Positions 7,313-13,042 of a DNA stretch of 13,042 nucleotides are shown here, in pieces. This DNA comes from Dehalococcoidia bacterium (GTDB taxonomy: Bacteria > Chloroflexota > Dehalococcoidia > JACQUA01). Location: positions 1 to 13,042 of the forward strand of contig JAUYHV010000060.1 in NCBI GenBank assembly GCA_030689845.1, written 5' to 3'. The notes under the pieces were generated by a model, which was not told the origin of the DNA, ran no database searches, and saw nothing but the letters and a program-made list of their open reading frames with translations. The position numbers were made by a program, and so were the translations under genes. Each line of letters starts with the position of its first letter. Position 1 is the stretch's first letter.

Positions 7313-7513
7313 CTATGAATGCCCCTTCTGATCGGCCAGGTATTTTTCCGGGGCGGCATCGAAGGCCTTTTTACAGCCGGGTGCGCAGAAGTAATAATAG
7401 CTTGTACGTTCCCTCCAGCAGTGTATAAGCCAATATCCGGAACTATCGGCTCCTTTTGAAACGCGGTGCAAGGTCAAAAAGAGAAAGAAAATGGCGAATA
7501 TCATCAGCACCAA
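7313..7513 (-). pseudogene. Truncated YHS-domain copy, probably a remnant
   Basis: The frame gives up to 66 aa ending in FCAPGCKKAFDAAPEKYLADQ, the C-terminal half of a YHS domain and nearly identical to the complete gene at 9155-9304. The N-terminal half with the DPVCKM motif is missing. In its place is a hydrophobic stretch (MIFAIFFLFLTLHRV) and unconserved residues. Possible starts (TTG 7513, ATG 7504) have no ribosome site. The hydrophobic stretch lies antisense to a purine-rich tract on the plus strand and could be an accident of base composition. It could also be a genuine small membrane protein with half a YHS metal-binding domain. A broken or chimeric duplicate is the preferred reading. 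Confidence 0.5.
7335..7392. repeat. 58-bp direct repeat, copy 1 (YHS 3' part)
   Basis: This 58-nt stretch matches 9165-9222 at 55 of 58 positions by eye, in the same orientation; differences are at 7361, 7373 and 7376. Similarity stops abruptly at both ends. It corresponds to the FCAPGCKKAFDAAPEKYLA segment of the YHS proteins. Confidence 0.85.
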
Positions 7514-7643
7514 TGAAATGAAGTGGGGTTCATGGCTGGAGATGATAGGGAGGTTCCCGGTGGATATTAGTTACAGAGGTAAGGTGGTTGCCAGGGCTGT
7601 GCCGGTGGATGATGCAGGAAAAGAGGCCGGTACTGTTAATTAA
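7491..7643 (+). CDS. Possible 50-aa protein of unknown function
   Basis: The frame starts at ATG 7491 and encodes MANIISTNEMKWGSWLEM, then IGRFPVDISYRGKVVARAVP and VDDAGKEAGTVN. It is not a recognised family, but composition is protein-like, with an amphipathic stretch and alternating V/A residues suggesting a beta strand around 25-36. A purine-rich GAGAAAG just before the ATG may act as a weak ribosome site. It overlaps the 5' end of the opposite-strand truncated YHS frame by 23 nt and ends 3' to 3' against the tail-anchored gene at 7636. Both this and the YHS remnant are unlikely to be intact genes. Confidence 0.3.
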   Translation: MANIISTNEMKWGSWLEMIGRFPVDISYRGKVVARAVPVDDAGKEAGTVN

Positions 7644-8286
7644 TTATGAACCACGCTATGAGCGTTCCTACGGTAGTTACGCCCAAAGCAATCACTCCGG
7701 TTATTACCCATCCTTGCCATCTTTGGCGCTTGAGGGCTTTATGGTGTTCGACAAGAGCGCTTTTTTTATCAATAAGGATATCGAGGGTGGACTTTAATTC
7801 ACTGATTAAGCCGGCGCATTCGACAAGATTTTCCTCATTTTTTACCGCCACATCTTTTTCTGCCCGGAGAGTAACTATTTCCTTATTTAGTATTGTTTCA
7901 AATCGTGGTCTCAAGTCGCTATAATAATTTGGAATAACTGCTGCAATTGTATCCGGGGAGTAGTCTTTAATTTCGCTTAAAACTCTTTTTTTTATTGTCA
8001 AGGCAACCCAGTCAAGGGTATCGTATGCAGCACGATACAGATGGCTGAAGCTTTTATCGAAATTGGTTGTTACATATTCCTCCCCTTCCCCTTGGGCGTG
8101 TAAGCCCACCCTATACCCAGCGACTCTCATTAAATGGTCAAGGCAGTTTCTTAACTCATTTATTGCCTGGATGGAGGTTTTGCTTTCCGGATCAACCTGT
8201 TCTCCATAGATTAATAACTCTTTTGTGAGATCATAATATTTGAAGACCTTCTTCAACCATTTAGCATCACTTTGACCTATGCTCAA
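7636..8286 (-). CDS. Tail-anchored helical protein with HEPN-like motif, unknown function
   Basis: 216 aa, family not recognised. Residues 1-125 look all-helical and contain AINELRNCLDHLMRV; R46-N47-x3-H51 fits the R-(N/H/D)-X3-H active-site motif of HEPN ribonucleases. Residues about 128-188 are charged and heptad-like, probably coiled coil. Residues 192-213 (GWVITGVIALGVTTVGTLIAWF) form one membrane helix ending at the C-terminus, so the body would face the cytoplasm as a tail-anchored protein. The start is TTG at 8286: it is the only start before an in-frame stop, although the ribosome site is poor. The gene follows a 66-aa gene by 23 nt and is probably translated from the same RNA. A HEPN domain is suggested by a short motif and helical pattern only. 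Confidence 0.7.
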   Translation of the reverse strand: MSIGQSDAKWLKKVFKYYDLTKELLIYGEQVDPESKTSIQAINELRNCLDHLMRVAGYRVGLHAQGEGEEYVTTNFDKSFSHLYRAAYDTLDWVALTIKKRVLSEIKDYSPDTIAAVIPNYYSDLRPRFETILNKEIVTLRAEKDVAVKNEENLVECAGLISELKSTLDILIDKKSALVEHHKALKRQRWQGWVITGVIALGVTTVGTLIAWFIIN

Positions 8287-8309
8287 GTATCAACACCAAC
8301 AATAATTAA

Positions 8310-8510
8310 CTACGGAAATTTCTCGGCAAGAATATGAACTCTCTCTTTTTCCCACTCCTCCCGGGTATAAAAAAGTCCTTTAGATAGGCGAACACTACCC
8401 CGGTGCTTGTGGGCCATATTTATAGTTGATTCTCTGGTAAATTTGGGTTCTTTGGGCTCTTGGTCGGTAACGTCACCGACAAATTTACCTTTCAATGAGC
8501 TTATGTCCAT
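8310..8510 (-). CDS. Small conserved-looking protein, 66 aa, unknown function
   Basis: It starts at ATG 8510 with AAGGA five nucleotides upstream. The protein begins MDISSLKGKFVGDVTDQEP, is highly charged and soluble, and ends in GSVRLSKGLFYTREEWEKERVHILAEKFP, a segment with a short strand-turn-helix look. I do not recognise the family. It lies 23 nt upstream of the tail-anchored HEPN-like gene on the same strand, so the two form a likely two-gene unit. A small soluble protein encoded just before a putative RNase-like membrane protein recalls antitoxin-toxin order, but nothing in the sequence proves that role. Confidence 0.65.
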   Translation of the reverse strand: MDISSLKGKFVGDVTDQEPKEPKFTRESTINMAHKHRGSVRLSKGLFYTREEWEKERVHILAEKFP

Positions 8511-8642
8511 TGCTTTCCTTCTTTCATTAATGGTAAAAGCTCGAGTTATGAGGTATTTGTTAAGTTAAAAACTTTACTCAATAAATGTAGCGGTTACCCT
8601 GCGTTTGTGGAAAAATAAAAATAAAACCTTTCTCCTTATTAA

Positions 8643-8671
8643 ATTGAACCACACATCCAACATAATGTCAA
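8643..8671 (-). promoter_or_regulatory. Candidate promoter for the 66-aa / HEPN-like gene pair
   Basis: On the minus strand a perfect TTGACA (8671-8666) is followed after 17 nt by TTCAAT (8648-8643), four of six consensus bases. It lies about 130 nt upstream of the 66-aa gene's ATG in a very AT-rich gap. The tandem repeat at 8695-8714 sits just upstream of the -35 box. Confidence 0.4.
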
Positions 8672-8694
8672 TGGATTTTCCCTTGAACGCCCCC

Positions 8695-8714
8695 AATTTG
8701 TGACAAATTTGTGA
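8695..8714. repeat. Tandem 9-bp repeat with embedded palindrome, operator-like
   Basis: AATTTGTGA occurs twice (8695-8703 and 8706-8714), 11 bp apart and so on the same helix face. The palindrome ACAAATTTGT (8703-8712) bridges them. The element sits 2 nt beyond the stop of the 77-aa gene and 24 nt upstream of the -35 box at 8666-8671, a position suited to a transcription factor. The protein that would bind is unknown. Confidence 0.35.
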
Positions 8715-8716
8715 TT

Positions 8717-8950
8717 TCAGGCTCTAAGGTTTAGATCTACCACAACTCCATCGGAAAGTACATATTCAACCCGCTTCCCGACAAGACCGAAGAATTTTTT
8801 TTCTTCCCATTCAAGTTTAAAAGGATGTTCCCATTCTTTCGCCGGTGGTTGTCCCTCGAAGGCAATGGTTAGGATTTCCTGAAATCGTAAAATACTCTTT
8901 TCAGTATCCACAGACAATAATCTTCCATCGCCACTCTCTATTTTTGCCAA
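8717..8950 (-). CDS. Small protein, 77 aa, unknown function
   Basis: The TTG at 8950 is preferred because GGAGGT stands 6 nt before it, giving MAKIESGDGRLLSVDTEKSI; starting at TTG 8971 would add seven residues and put the ribosome site inside the gene. The family is not recognised. The C-terminal half (FKLEWEEKKFFGLVGKRVEY then VLSDGVVVDLNL) looks like short beta strands, and the single W-rich stretch (PPAKEWEHPFKLEWEE) is distinctive. A TAAAAT with upstream TGG (minus, about 8986-8994) may be an extended -10 promoter. It lies upstream of the 66-aa and HEPN-like genes on the same strand but about 200 nt away, with a separate promoter candidate between them. Confidence 0.55.
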   Translation of the reverse strand: MAKIESGDGRLLSVDTEKSILRFQEILTIAFEGQPPAKEWEHPFKLEWEEKKFFGLVGKRVEYVLSDGVVVDLNLRA

Positions 8951-9001
8951 CTTCTTACCTCCAAAAGTCAAACTTTCTATGTTATTTTACCATAACGGTC
9001 T

Positions 9002-9142
9002 CTAAACCTTCCACTGCCGGCTGACCATGACAACCATGGCCTTGATTTCGAAGCCTTTATCACCCGGGCGGACCATCACCGGCGCCGTCTCGCCGTCGGA
9101 TGAGTAGAGAACATAGCTAACCCATATTACATGGGGCGGAGA
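9002..9142 (-). pseudogene. ORF remnant, 46 codons, no start
   Basis: A stop-to-stop frame reads SPPHVIWVSYVLYSSDGETA, PVMVRPGDKGFEIKAMVVMV and SRQWKV. Codon use (GCC, GGC, CCG, GTG rich) resembles real genes in the window, unlike the AT-rich neighbours. No usable start or ribosome site is visible, and the frame is closed by a stop at 9143-9145. It looks like the C-terminal end of a decayed gene, lying between the 77-aa gene and the complete YHS gene. The family is not recognised. Confidence 0.35.
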
Positions 9143-9154
9143 CTATTCATCCTA

Positions 9155-9304
9155 CTACTTTTTCGCCAGGTATTTTTCCGGGGCGGCATCAAAGGCCTTT
9201 TTGCAACCGGGTGCGCAGAAGTGGTATGTCTTCCCCTTGTGTTGTGAAACCGCCGCCGCTTTCTTCTCGTCTACTGTCATTTTACAAACCGGGTCGATTG
9301 CCAT
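9155..9304 (-). CDS. YHS-domain protein, 49 aa
   Basis: A complete minimal YHS domain: MAIDPVCKMTVDEKKAAAVS, with C7, then QHKGKTYHFCAPGCKKAFDA with C30 and C34, and a final PEKYLAKK. The YHS domain is a short cysteine-containing module often linked to copper or other soft-metal binding and found in P-type ATPases and stand-alone carriers. ATG 9304 is preceded by GGGAGG with suitable spacing; the longer frame to 9472 runs antisense-like into cobT and is not used. It lies 61 nt downstream of cobT, past a weak terminator, so readthrough may supply its mRNA. Its 3' half is repeated at 7335-7392. The metal partner cannot be read from the sequence. Confidence 0.85.
   Translation of the reverse strand: MAIDPVCKMTVDEKKAAAVSQHKGKTYHFCAPGCKKAFDAAPEKYLAKK
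9165..9222. repeat. 58-bp direct repeat, copy 2 (YHS 3' part)
   Basis: This is the partner of 7335-7392, differing at three of 58 positions. It lies inside the intact YHS gene. The two copies are in direct orientation 1,830 bp apart. Confidence 0.85.
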
Positions 9305-9355
9305 GATAATATCCTCCCTTTTCGATTTCTTAATACCATTTGATAACGTGAAGCT

Positions 9356-9373
9356 AAAAAAACGCCTAAGGCG
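9356..9373 (-). terminator. Weak intrinsic terminator at the end of cobT
   Basis: On the minus strand CGCC-TTA-GGCG (9373-9363) is followed directly by seven T residues (9362-9356). The stem is only 4 bp, GC-only, and overlaps the cobT stop codon (9368-9366), so termination is probably partial. Confidence 0.45.
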
Positions 9374-10424
9374 CCTCGGAAACTCCCGCTTCGCCAAAAG
9401 TGGCCATTTCAGCCAGGATGCGGGTGGCCGCCTCGGCAAGCAAGATTCCCAGTATCGCCCCTGTCCCTTCACCCAACCGCATCCCCAGTTTCAGGAGGGG
9501 GTCCAGGGAAAGGCTTTCCAGGAGGACCCGGTGACCGGATTCCGCCGAAAGGTGGGCGGGTATGAGATACGGGCGGACCTTAGGGGCAAGCCCCACGGCG
9601 ACCAGGGCTGCCGCCCCGGAAATAAATCCGTCTATAACTACCGGGATACCCCGCGCTGCCGCCCCCAGTATTACTCCCGCTAACCCGCCTATCTCCAGGC
9701 CGCCGACTTTGGCCAGGACGTCCAGGGCATCGTTGCAGTCGGGCCTGTTTATCTCGACGGCTCTTTTAATCACGACAATTTTAAGGGCCACTCCCTGGTC
9801 GTCAACCCCTGTCCCCCGCCCGGCTACCGCTTCCACGGGTTGCCCGGACATGACCGAACAGATAGCGGCGCTGGCGGTGGTGTTGCCTATGCCCATGTCA
9901 CCGGTGGCCACTATGTCCAGCCCCCGGGCGGCTTCCAGCTCCACCATGTCGATGCCGGTTTTTACTGCCTGCTCCGCCTGCTCCCGTGACATTGCCGGGC
10001 CCAGGGCCATGTTCCGGGTCCCCCGGGCAATCTTTCTGGATACCAGTCCCGCCTGCTCCGGGATATCCGCTTTGACTCCTATGTCAACCACGGTTACCCT
10101 GGCGTTGGCGAAGCGGGCCAGCACGTTGATGCCTGCTCCTCCGTTTAGAAAATTCAAAACCATCTGGGCGGTGACTTCCTGGGGGAATAGGCTTACCCCC
10201 TCGTCCACAACCCCGTGGTCCCCTGCCATTACTATAACTGCTTTGTGTTGTATTCGCGGTACCGGTTTACCCGTAATCCCGGCTATTTGCACCGATAGTT
10301 CCTCGAGCCTGCCCAAACTGCCTGCCGGCTTGGTAAGGGTTTCCTGCCGCTTCCGGGCAGCATCCATCGCTTTTTCATCGAGGGATTTAATCTTTTGAAT
10401 CGTGGCGGTTATTTGACTGTCCAA
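9366..10424 (-). CDS. cobT: Nicotinate-nucleotide:dimethylbenzimidazole phosphoribosyltransferase
   Basis: 352 aa, the normal length. CobT transfers ribose phosphate from nicotinate mononucleotide to the lower-ligand base, making the alpha-ribazole phosphate used in the cobalamin nucleotide loop. Motifs in order: TKPAGSLGRLEELSVQIAGI (31-50), VIVMAGDHGVVDEGVS (63-78), ATGDMGIGNTTASAAI (173-188), DVLAKVGGLEIGGLAGVILG (235-254), PYLIPAHLSAESGH (285-298) and RLGEGTGA (316-323), whose E319 matches the catalytic Glu317 of the Salmonella enzyme. D176 stands where Salmonella has Glu174, a conservative change. The start is TTG 10424 with GGAG 8 nt upstream. It has its own extended -10 promoter and lies after the palindrome that closes the upstream cob genes. 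The next gene is a YHS protein. Confidence 0.95.
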   Translation of the reverse strand: MDSQITATIQKIKSLDEKAMDAARKRQETLTKPAGSLGRLEELSVQIAGITGKPVPRIQHKAVIVMAGDHGVVDEGVSLFPQEVTAQMVLNFLNGGAGINVLARFANARVTVVDIGVKADIPEQAGLVSRKIARGTRNMALGPAMSREQAEQAVKTGIDMVELEAARGLDIVATGDMGIGNTTASAAICSVMSGQPVEAVAGRGTGVDDQGVALKIVVIKRAVEINRPDCNDALDVLAKVGGLEIGGLAGVILGAAARGIPVVIDGFISGAAALVAVGLAPKVRPYLIPAHLSAESGHRVLLESLSLDPLLKLGMRLGEGTGAILGILLAEAATRILAEMATFGEAGVSEAP

Positions 10425-10442
10425 AACTATTTCTCCGTTAAC

Positions 10443-10451
10443 ATTATAGCA
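10443..10451 (-). promoter_or_regulatory. Extended -10 promoter for cobT
   Basis: TGC-TATAAT on the minus strand (10451-10443) is a perfect -10 box with the extended TGn element; no good -35 is present at 16-18 nt. Initiation near 10436 leaves a leader of about 12 nt, leaving no room for a riboswitch in that transcript. Confidence 0.5.
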
Positions 10452-10538
10452 ATACTAATTTATTCGAGTTACCTGGCCCGGTGCCCTCAGCCGGTGGATA
10501 AATATTGAGGCTCCCGCGAAACTTATAAAAGTACTTTC

Positions 10539-10583
10539 AAATCCCCCTATTCCCCCTTTAATAAAGGGGGAATAGGGGGATTT
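10539..10583. repeat. Perfect 22-bp-arm palindrome, likely bidirectional terminator
   Basis: Arms 10539-10560 and 10562-10583 are perfect inverted repeats around one central A. Each arm has two C5 (or G5) blocks separated by AT-rich bases, and the outer edges give T-runs on both strands (TTTT at 10581-10584 on plus; ATTTGAA on minus). It lies 28 nt past the pduX stop, where a terminator is expected. The C5/G5 pattern also resembles dispersed palindromic intergenic repeats known in several bacterial genomes. Confidence 0.65.
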
Positions 10584-10610
10584 TACGGCGTTTCGTGGAA
10601 GGCTTAAATA

Positions 10611-11498
10611 TTATACATGCCTGCCGATTTGCAGTCGCCGGCCGCCGCCGATTAATGCACAGTTAAAGAGCCATTTCATACCGGCGCTCTTTCCTGAAAT
10701 ATAGCCGGCGGCGGCCTCTCGGTCACTTTTCCTGGCATCGAGCAGAATACCTATCACGGTTCCGCTGTGTCCGGTGTTCACACCCACGGCCCCCACGTCC
10801 CTGGCAAGGGACATGGCTTCTTCAAGTTGGGGCTTAAAATTTATTTCCTGGTTTGCCGTGGCGCTCAAAGTAGCCCCTTCGCCTATTAACGCCGAGTCTC
10901 CCTTCAAAAGACCTTCTTCGATAGCTTTAAACGCCTCTTTTACTATGGGTTCCTGCCGCTTCAATATATCTTTAAGTTCCCTTTTGTTGAAAGCCAGGGT
11001 ATCCACTGTTCCCCCGCAGTCCAGGACTATTATATCCATGGGAGGGGGCATTCCCAGGGGTATGTTTAATCTTCCTTCCCTGTGGTCGAAAGCCACGATC
11101 CCGGGGAAAAAAACCCCGTCGGATGGCTCCACGGTCAGGGCAATCCGGGCTACTTCCTCCGGCCCGGTCTCTTCACCGAAAGCTCCGCAGACCGCCTCGA
11201 TGGTCCCGGCCACATCGGCCGTGCTGCTGGCCATACCTTTACCCATCGGCAGCGGCGAAATGATTCTCAAATACCCTCCCATGCCTTCCTTTTTCAGGTT
11301 TGCCAGGACCTGTTTCAGGGCTTGGAAAGACTTGGTGCGGCCTTCGGGAAACTGCACACATCCACTGTCAGCATTCAACTCAACGGTTACCCGGGAATAT
11401 ATGTCCACGGGGCAGGTTATGTGAAATGATATCCCTTCCAGGGTACCCTGGGCAAGCTCTCCACAGGAACCCGGCATGTCTACCGTGGCGGAAAGCAT
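10611..11498 (-). CDS. pduX: PduX-type L-threonine kinase (GHMP kinase family)
   Basis: 295 aa, close to the roughly 300 aa of Salmonella PduX. The opening PGSCGELAQG (9-18) is the PduX hallmark. PLPMGKGMASSTAD (82-95) is the GHMP ATP-binding loop, and a C-terminal VGAVGVNTGHSGTVIGILLD supplies the third GHMP motif. The enzyme phosphorylates L-threonine to O-phospho-L-threonine, the substrate of CobD, for the aminopropanol arm of cobalamin. ATG 11498 overlaps the cobO stop by one base (TGATG), indicating translational coupling. The cobD-like gene is two genes upstream, so kinase and decarboxylase are in one operon. Because no propanediol genes are visible, the role is cobalamin synthesis rather than a pdu pathway. 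Other GHMP kinases are less likely given motif and context. Confidence 0.9.
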   Translation of the reverse strand: MLSATVDMPGSCGELAQGTLEGISFHITCPVDIYSRVTVELNADSGCVQFPEGRTKSFQALKQVLANLKKEGMGGYLRIISPLPMGKGMASSTADVAGTIEAVCGAFGEETGPEEVARIALTVEPSDGVFFPGIVAFDHREGRLNIPLGMPPPMDIIVLDCGGTVDTLAFNKRELKDILKRQEPIVKEAFKAIEEGLLKGDSALIGEGATLSATANQEINFKPQLEEAMSLARDVGAVGVNTGHSGTVIGILLDARKSDREAAAGYISGKSAGMKWLFNCALIGGGRRLQIGRHV

Positions 11499-12040
11499 CA
11501 GTATTCGATACCCCTGCGGGCGGTTACACCATCCGTGTAGGGATGTTTTATCATGAGCATTTCCGTTACCAGGTCGGCCCTTTTTACAATTTCGGGAGGA
11601 GCGCCTCGCCCCGTCATTACCAGTTCCACATTATCCTTTTTTTGTTCCATCAGGTCTAAAATATTTTCGATGCTGACCAGGCCGAAACCCAGAGCGATAA
11701 AGATTTCATCGAGGATAACGACGTCGTAACGTCCCCCGGTTAAATACCCCCGGGCAAGTTCCAGGGCTTTTTCCACGGCGGCCTTGAGTTCTTCTCTCGG
11801 CTGCCGGGAGACGGGCCCCTTGAATTTATTCGTCTGTACGATTTCAAAGGACTGGTTCTTGCCCGTGAAATAGTGTTCGCCACAGTCAGGGTCTCCTTTT
11901 ATGAACTGGAGCATAATTACCCTGAGTCCCTGTCCCGTCGCCCTTAAAGCAAGTCCCATGGCAGCCGTGGTCTTTCCTTTCCCTTCACCCGTGTAGATCT
12001 GTACCAGTCCCGTTTTGTTTTTACCTGTTGAACCGTTCAT
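11498..12040 (-). CDS. cobO: Cob(I)alamin / cob(I)yrinate a,c-diamide adenosyltransferase
   Basis: 180 aa, typical for the CobO/BtuR/CobA family. It transfers the 5'-deoxyadenosyl group of ATP to cobalt(I) of the corrinoid. The P-loop GEGKGKTT (18-25) binds ATP in the reversed manner known for this family. ALRATGQGLRVIMLQFIKGD (31-50) and DVVILDEIFIALGFGLVS (an acidic strand following the Walker-type core) are family blocks, and VTEMLMIKHPYTDGVTARRG ends with the usual K-HPY-G-ARRGIE(Y/F) signature. ATG 12040 has only a poor TAGG-like ribosome site, so translation may rely on reinitiation from the cobD-like gene 64 nt upstream. The stop overlaps the pduX start. Confidence 0.95.
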   Translation of the reverse strand: MNGSTGKNKTGLVQIYTGEGKGKTTAAMGLALRATGQGLRVIMLQFIKGDPDCGEHYFTGKNQSFEIVQTNKFKGPVSRQPREELKAAVEKALELARGYLTGGRYDVVILDEIFIALGFGLVSIENILDLMEQKKDNVELVMTGRGAPPEIVKRADLVTEMLMIKHPYTDGVTARRGIEY

Positions 12041-12104
12041 TGCCTATTCAGCTTTCAGTTTTTTTACCAACCATGTATGGTAGACATGCGAACGCCGTTA
12101 CGGG

Positions 12105-13042
12105 TTACGCAGCGCCGACGGGCTTTTCCATGACCTCTCTTAAGGCCTCTATTAACCTTCGGCAGTCGGCAATCTGCCGCGGAGCCAGGCGGATGTATTC
12201 GGGCAGACCAAACGACGAGCAGTCCCTCACCATGATATTCTTTTTTAAAAGGTCACGCCTCAACGCGGCCGCCCACCCCACCTTTACCAGAAACAAATTA
12301 GTTTTCGAAGGGACAGGCTGCAACCCCAATTTTATCATTTCACGGAATAAATATTCTTTGCCCTCTCTTATTACCTGCTGCCCTTTTTTAACGTGTCCTT
12401 CCTCTCCCAGCGCCAGCACACCCGCCCTCTGGGCCATGCTGTTGACATTCCACGGCGGACAAACCCGCCGGAGGTTGGCTATTACTGCGGGTTCTGCCAG
12501 GGCATAACCGAGGCGCAGTCCCGCGAGACCGTAGTCTTTGGTCATGGAACGGAGCACAACAACGTTACCATAACGTATCAAGTCCTCGGAAGGCCAGGCG
12601 GAATCCGTAAAGGCCTTATAGGCTTCGTCCAGGATTATCAGGCAGCCGGGGAGGTTGTCGACGAGGTTAACTATCTCCCGTTTTGAAATGTATGTCCCCG
12701 TGGGATTGTTGGGATTGCACAGGAATAACCCTTTAGCCCCCTTAGTTCTGGCCAGGGCAATAACCTCAGCGGTATCCAGGGGAAAATCAGGGCTTTTTAA
12801 AACCACCTTGACGGGCAGGCTGCCTGCCATGAGGGAGGCAGTTTCATACTCCCCGAAGGTTGGTTCGATGATAACGACCCTGTCCCCGGGGCTGAAATAT
12901 GCCGCGGCGCATAGACATAGTACTTCCGATGACCCTTTCCCGAAAAGAATATTTACCGGATTAACTTTGAGGTTCTCTGCCAGTGCGCGAGTTAACACGC
13001 GGGCACCTGAATCCGGGTAGGTATCAATAGAAACGGCCGTAA
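12105..13042 (-). CDS. cobD: Threonine-phosphate decarboxylase-like PLP enzyme, 5' end missing
   Basis: The frame stays open to the right edge, so about 50 N-terminal residues are outside; 312 codons are visible, counting the first complete one, against the usual 355-365. The first visible residues (TAVSIDTYPDSGARVLTRAL) match the Y-P-D block of class I/II aminotransferase-fold enzymes. Also present: ILFGKGSSEVLCL, NPNNPTG, VIILDEAYKAF-like (LDEAYKAF), and SMTKDYGLAGLRLGY whose lysine (codon at 12539-12537) should form the Schiff base with PLP. CobD decarboxylates O-phospho-L-threonine to (R)-1-amino-2-propanol phosphate. Sequence alone does not separate it cleanly from histidinol-phosphate aminotransferase HisC; position upstream of cobO and pduX makes CobD much more likely. 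Confidence 0.85.
   Translation of the reverse strand, partial: TAVSIDTYPDSGARVLTRALAENLKVNPVNILFGKGSSEVLCLCAAAYFSPGDRVVIIEPTFGEYETASLMAGSLPVKVVLKSPDFPLDTAEVIALARTKGAKGLFLCNPNNPTGTYISKREIVNLVDNLPGCLIILDEAYKAFTDSAWPSEDLIRYGNVVVLRSMTKDYGLAGLRLGYALAEPAVIANLRRVCPPWNVNSMAQRAGVLALGEEGHVKKGQQVIREGKEYLFREMIKLGLQPVPSKTNLFLVKVGWAAALRRDLLKKNIMVRDCSSFGLPEYIRLAPRQIADCRRLIEALREVMEKPVGAA

Noticed and set aside
8590..8640. Leader peptide after AAGGAGAAAGG in the gap upstream of the 66-aa gene
   Set aside because: The only frame at proper spacing would begin with ATT and ends after 14 codons; unlike the acyl-CoA synthetase case there is no conserved protein to support it.
9305..9472. N-terminal extension of the YHS protein into cobT
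   Set aside because: The ATG at 9304 has a strong GGGAGG and starts the canonical DPVCKM motif; the extension overlaps the end of cobT and is not YHS-like.
9562..10398. 278-codon plus-strand open frame opposite cobT
   Set aside because: It is Ala/Pro/Ser/Thr-rich, as expected from the antisense of a GC-rich gene, and the opposite strand is a complete cobT with all motifs.
10425..10610. Cobalamin riboswitch upstream of cobT
   Set aside because: The apparent start of transcription leaves only about 12 nt of leader, and no B12-box-like sequence was seen; the true operon leader lies beyond the right edge.
10774..11424. 216-codon plus-strand open frame opposite pduX
   Set aside because: It is a mirror frame of the intact PduX-like kinase, with no ribosome site and low-complexity composition.

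Overview
The window looks like a chromosomal segment of a Gram-positive anaerobe, most plausibly a Desulfotomaculum/Pelotomaculum-type member of the Bacillota. This is inferred from strong GGAGG ribosome binding sites, frequent TTG starts (at least four genes), an ADP-forming acyl-CoA synthetase, an Isf-like flavoprotein and a late cobalamin gene cluster. It is bacterial beyond doubt (bS21, FabF). No rRNA, tRNA, CRISPR array or transposase gene was seen.

Layout. (1) 1-624, minus strand: a consensus promoter, a leader of about 100 nt, a zinc-ribbon/ribosomal protein S21 fusion, then the first 14 codons of an RRM RNA-binding protein. (2) 769-1863, plus: a near-consensus promoter with a palindrome in its spacer, and an Isf/NADPH-dependent FMN reductase-like flavoprotein. 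(3) 2069-3193, minus: an AlkZ/YcaQ-family winged-helix protein lacking the usual catalytic glutamines. (4) 3365-7191, plus: a promoter, the beta and alpha subunits of an ADP-forming acyl-CoA synthetase (the alpha gene apparently starting at ATT), and a FabF-type ketosynthase with an intact catalytic set. (5) 7313-9304: an AT-rich accessory patch. It holds a truncated YHS copy, a possible 50-codon plus-strand gene, a tail-anchored protein with a HEPN-like R-N-X3-H motif, two small unknown genes and an ORF remnant. It ends in a complete 49-aa YHS gene, and the two YHS copies share a 58-bp direct repeat. (6) 9356-13042, minus: late cobalamin genes in transcription order cobD-like, cobO, pduX-like, then a perfect 22-bp-arm palindrome, then cobT with its own extended -10 promoter.

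How the genes fit together. The cobD-like enzyme, the PduX-like threonine kinase, CobO and CobT serve the aminopropanol side chain, the adenosyl upper ligand and the lower-ligand nucleotide of adenosylcobalamin. The acyl-CoA synthetase pair would interconvert an acyl-CoA plus ADP and phosphate with the free acid plus ATP; its substrate cannot be read from sequence. The S21 fusion and RRM protein are probably a translation or cold-response unit. The 7.3-9.3 kb patch is the most accessory-looking part and holds the best candidate for something undescribed: a membrane-anchored HEPN-like protein with a small upstream partner gene.

Stretches without a gene: 481-1014 holds two divergent promoters and a leader; 3194-3632 holds one promoter and a leader of about 230 nt without a recognised riboswitch; 1864-2068, 8511-8716 and 10425-10610 are described through their sites or under rejected items.
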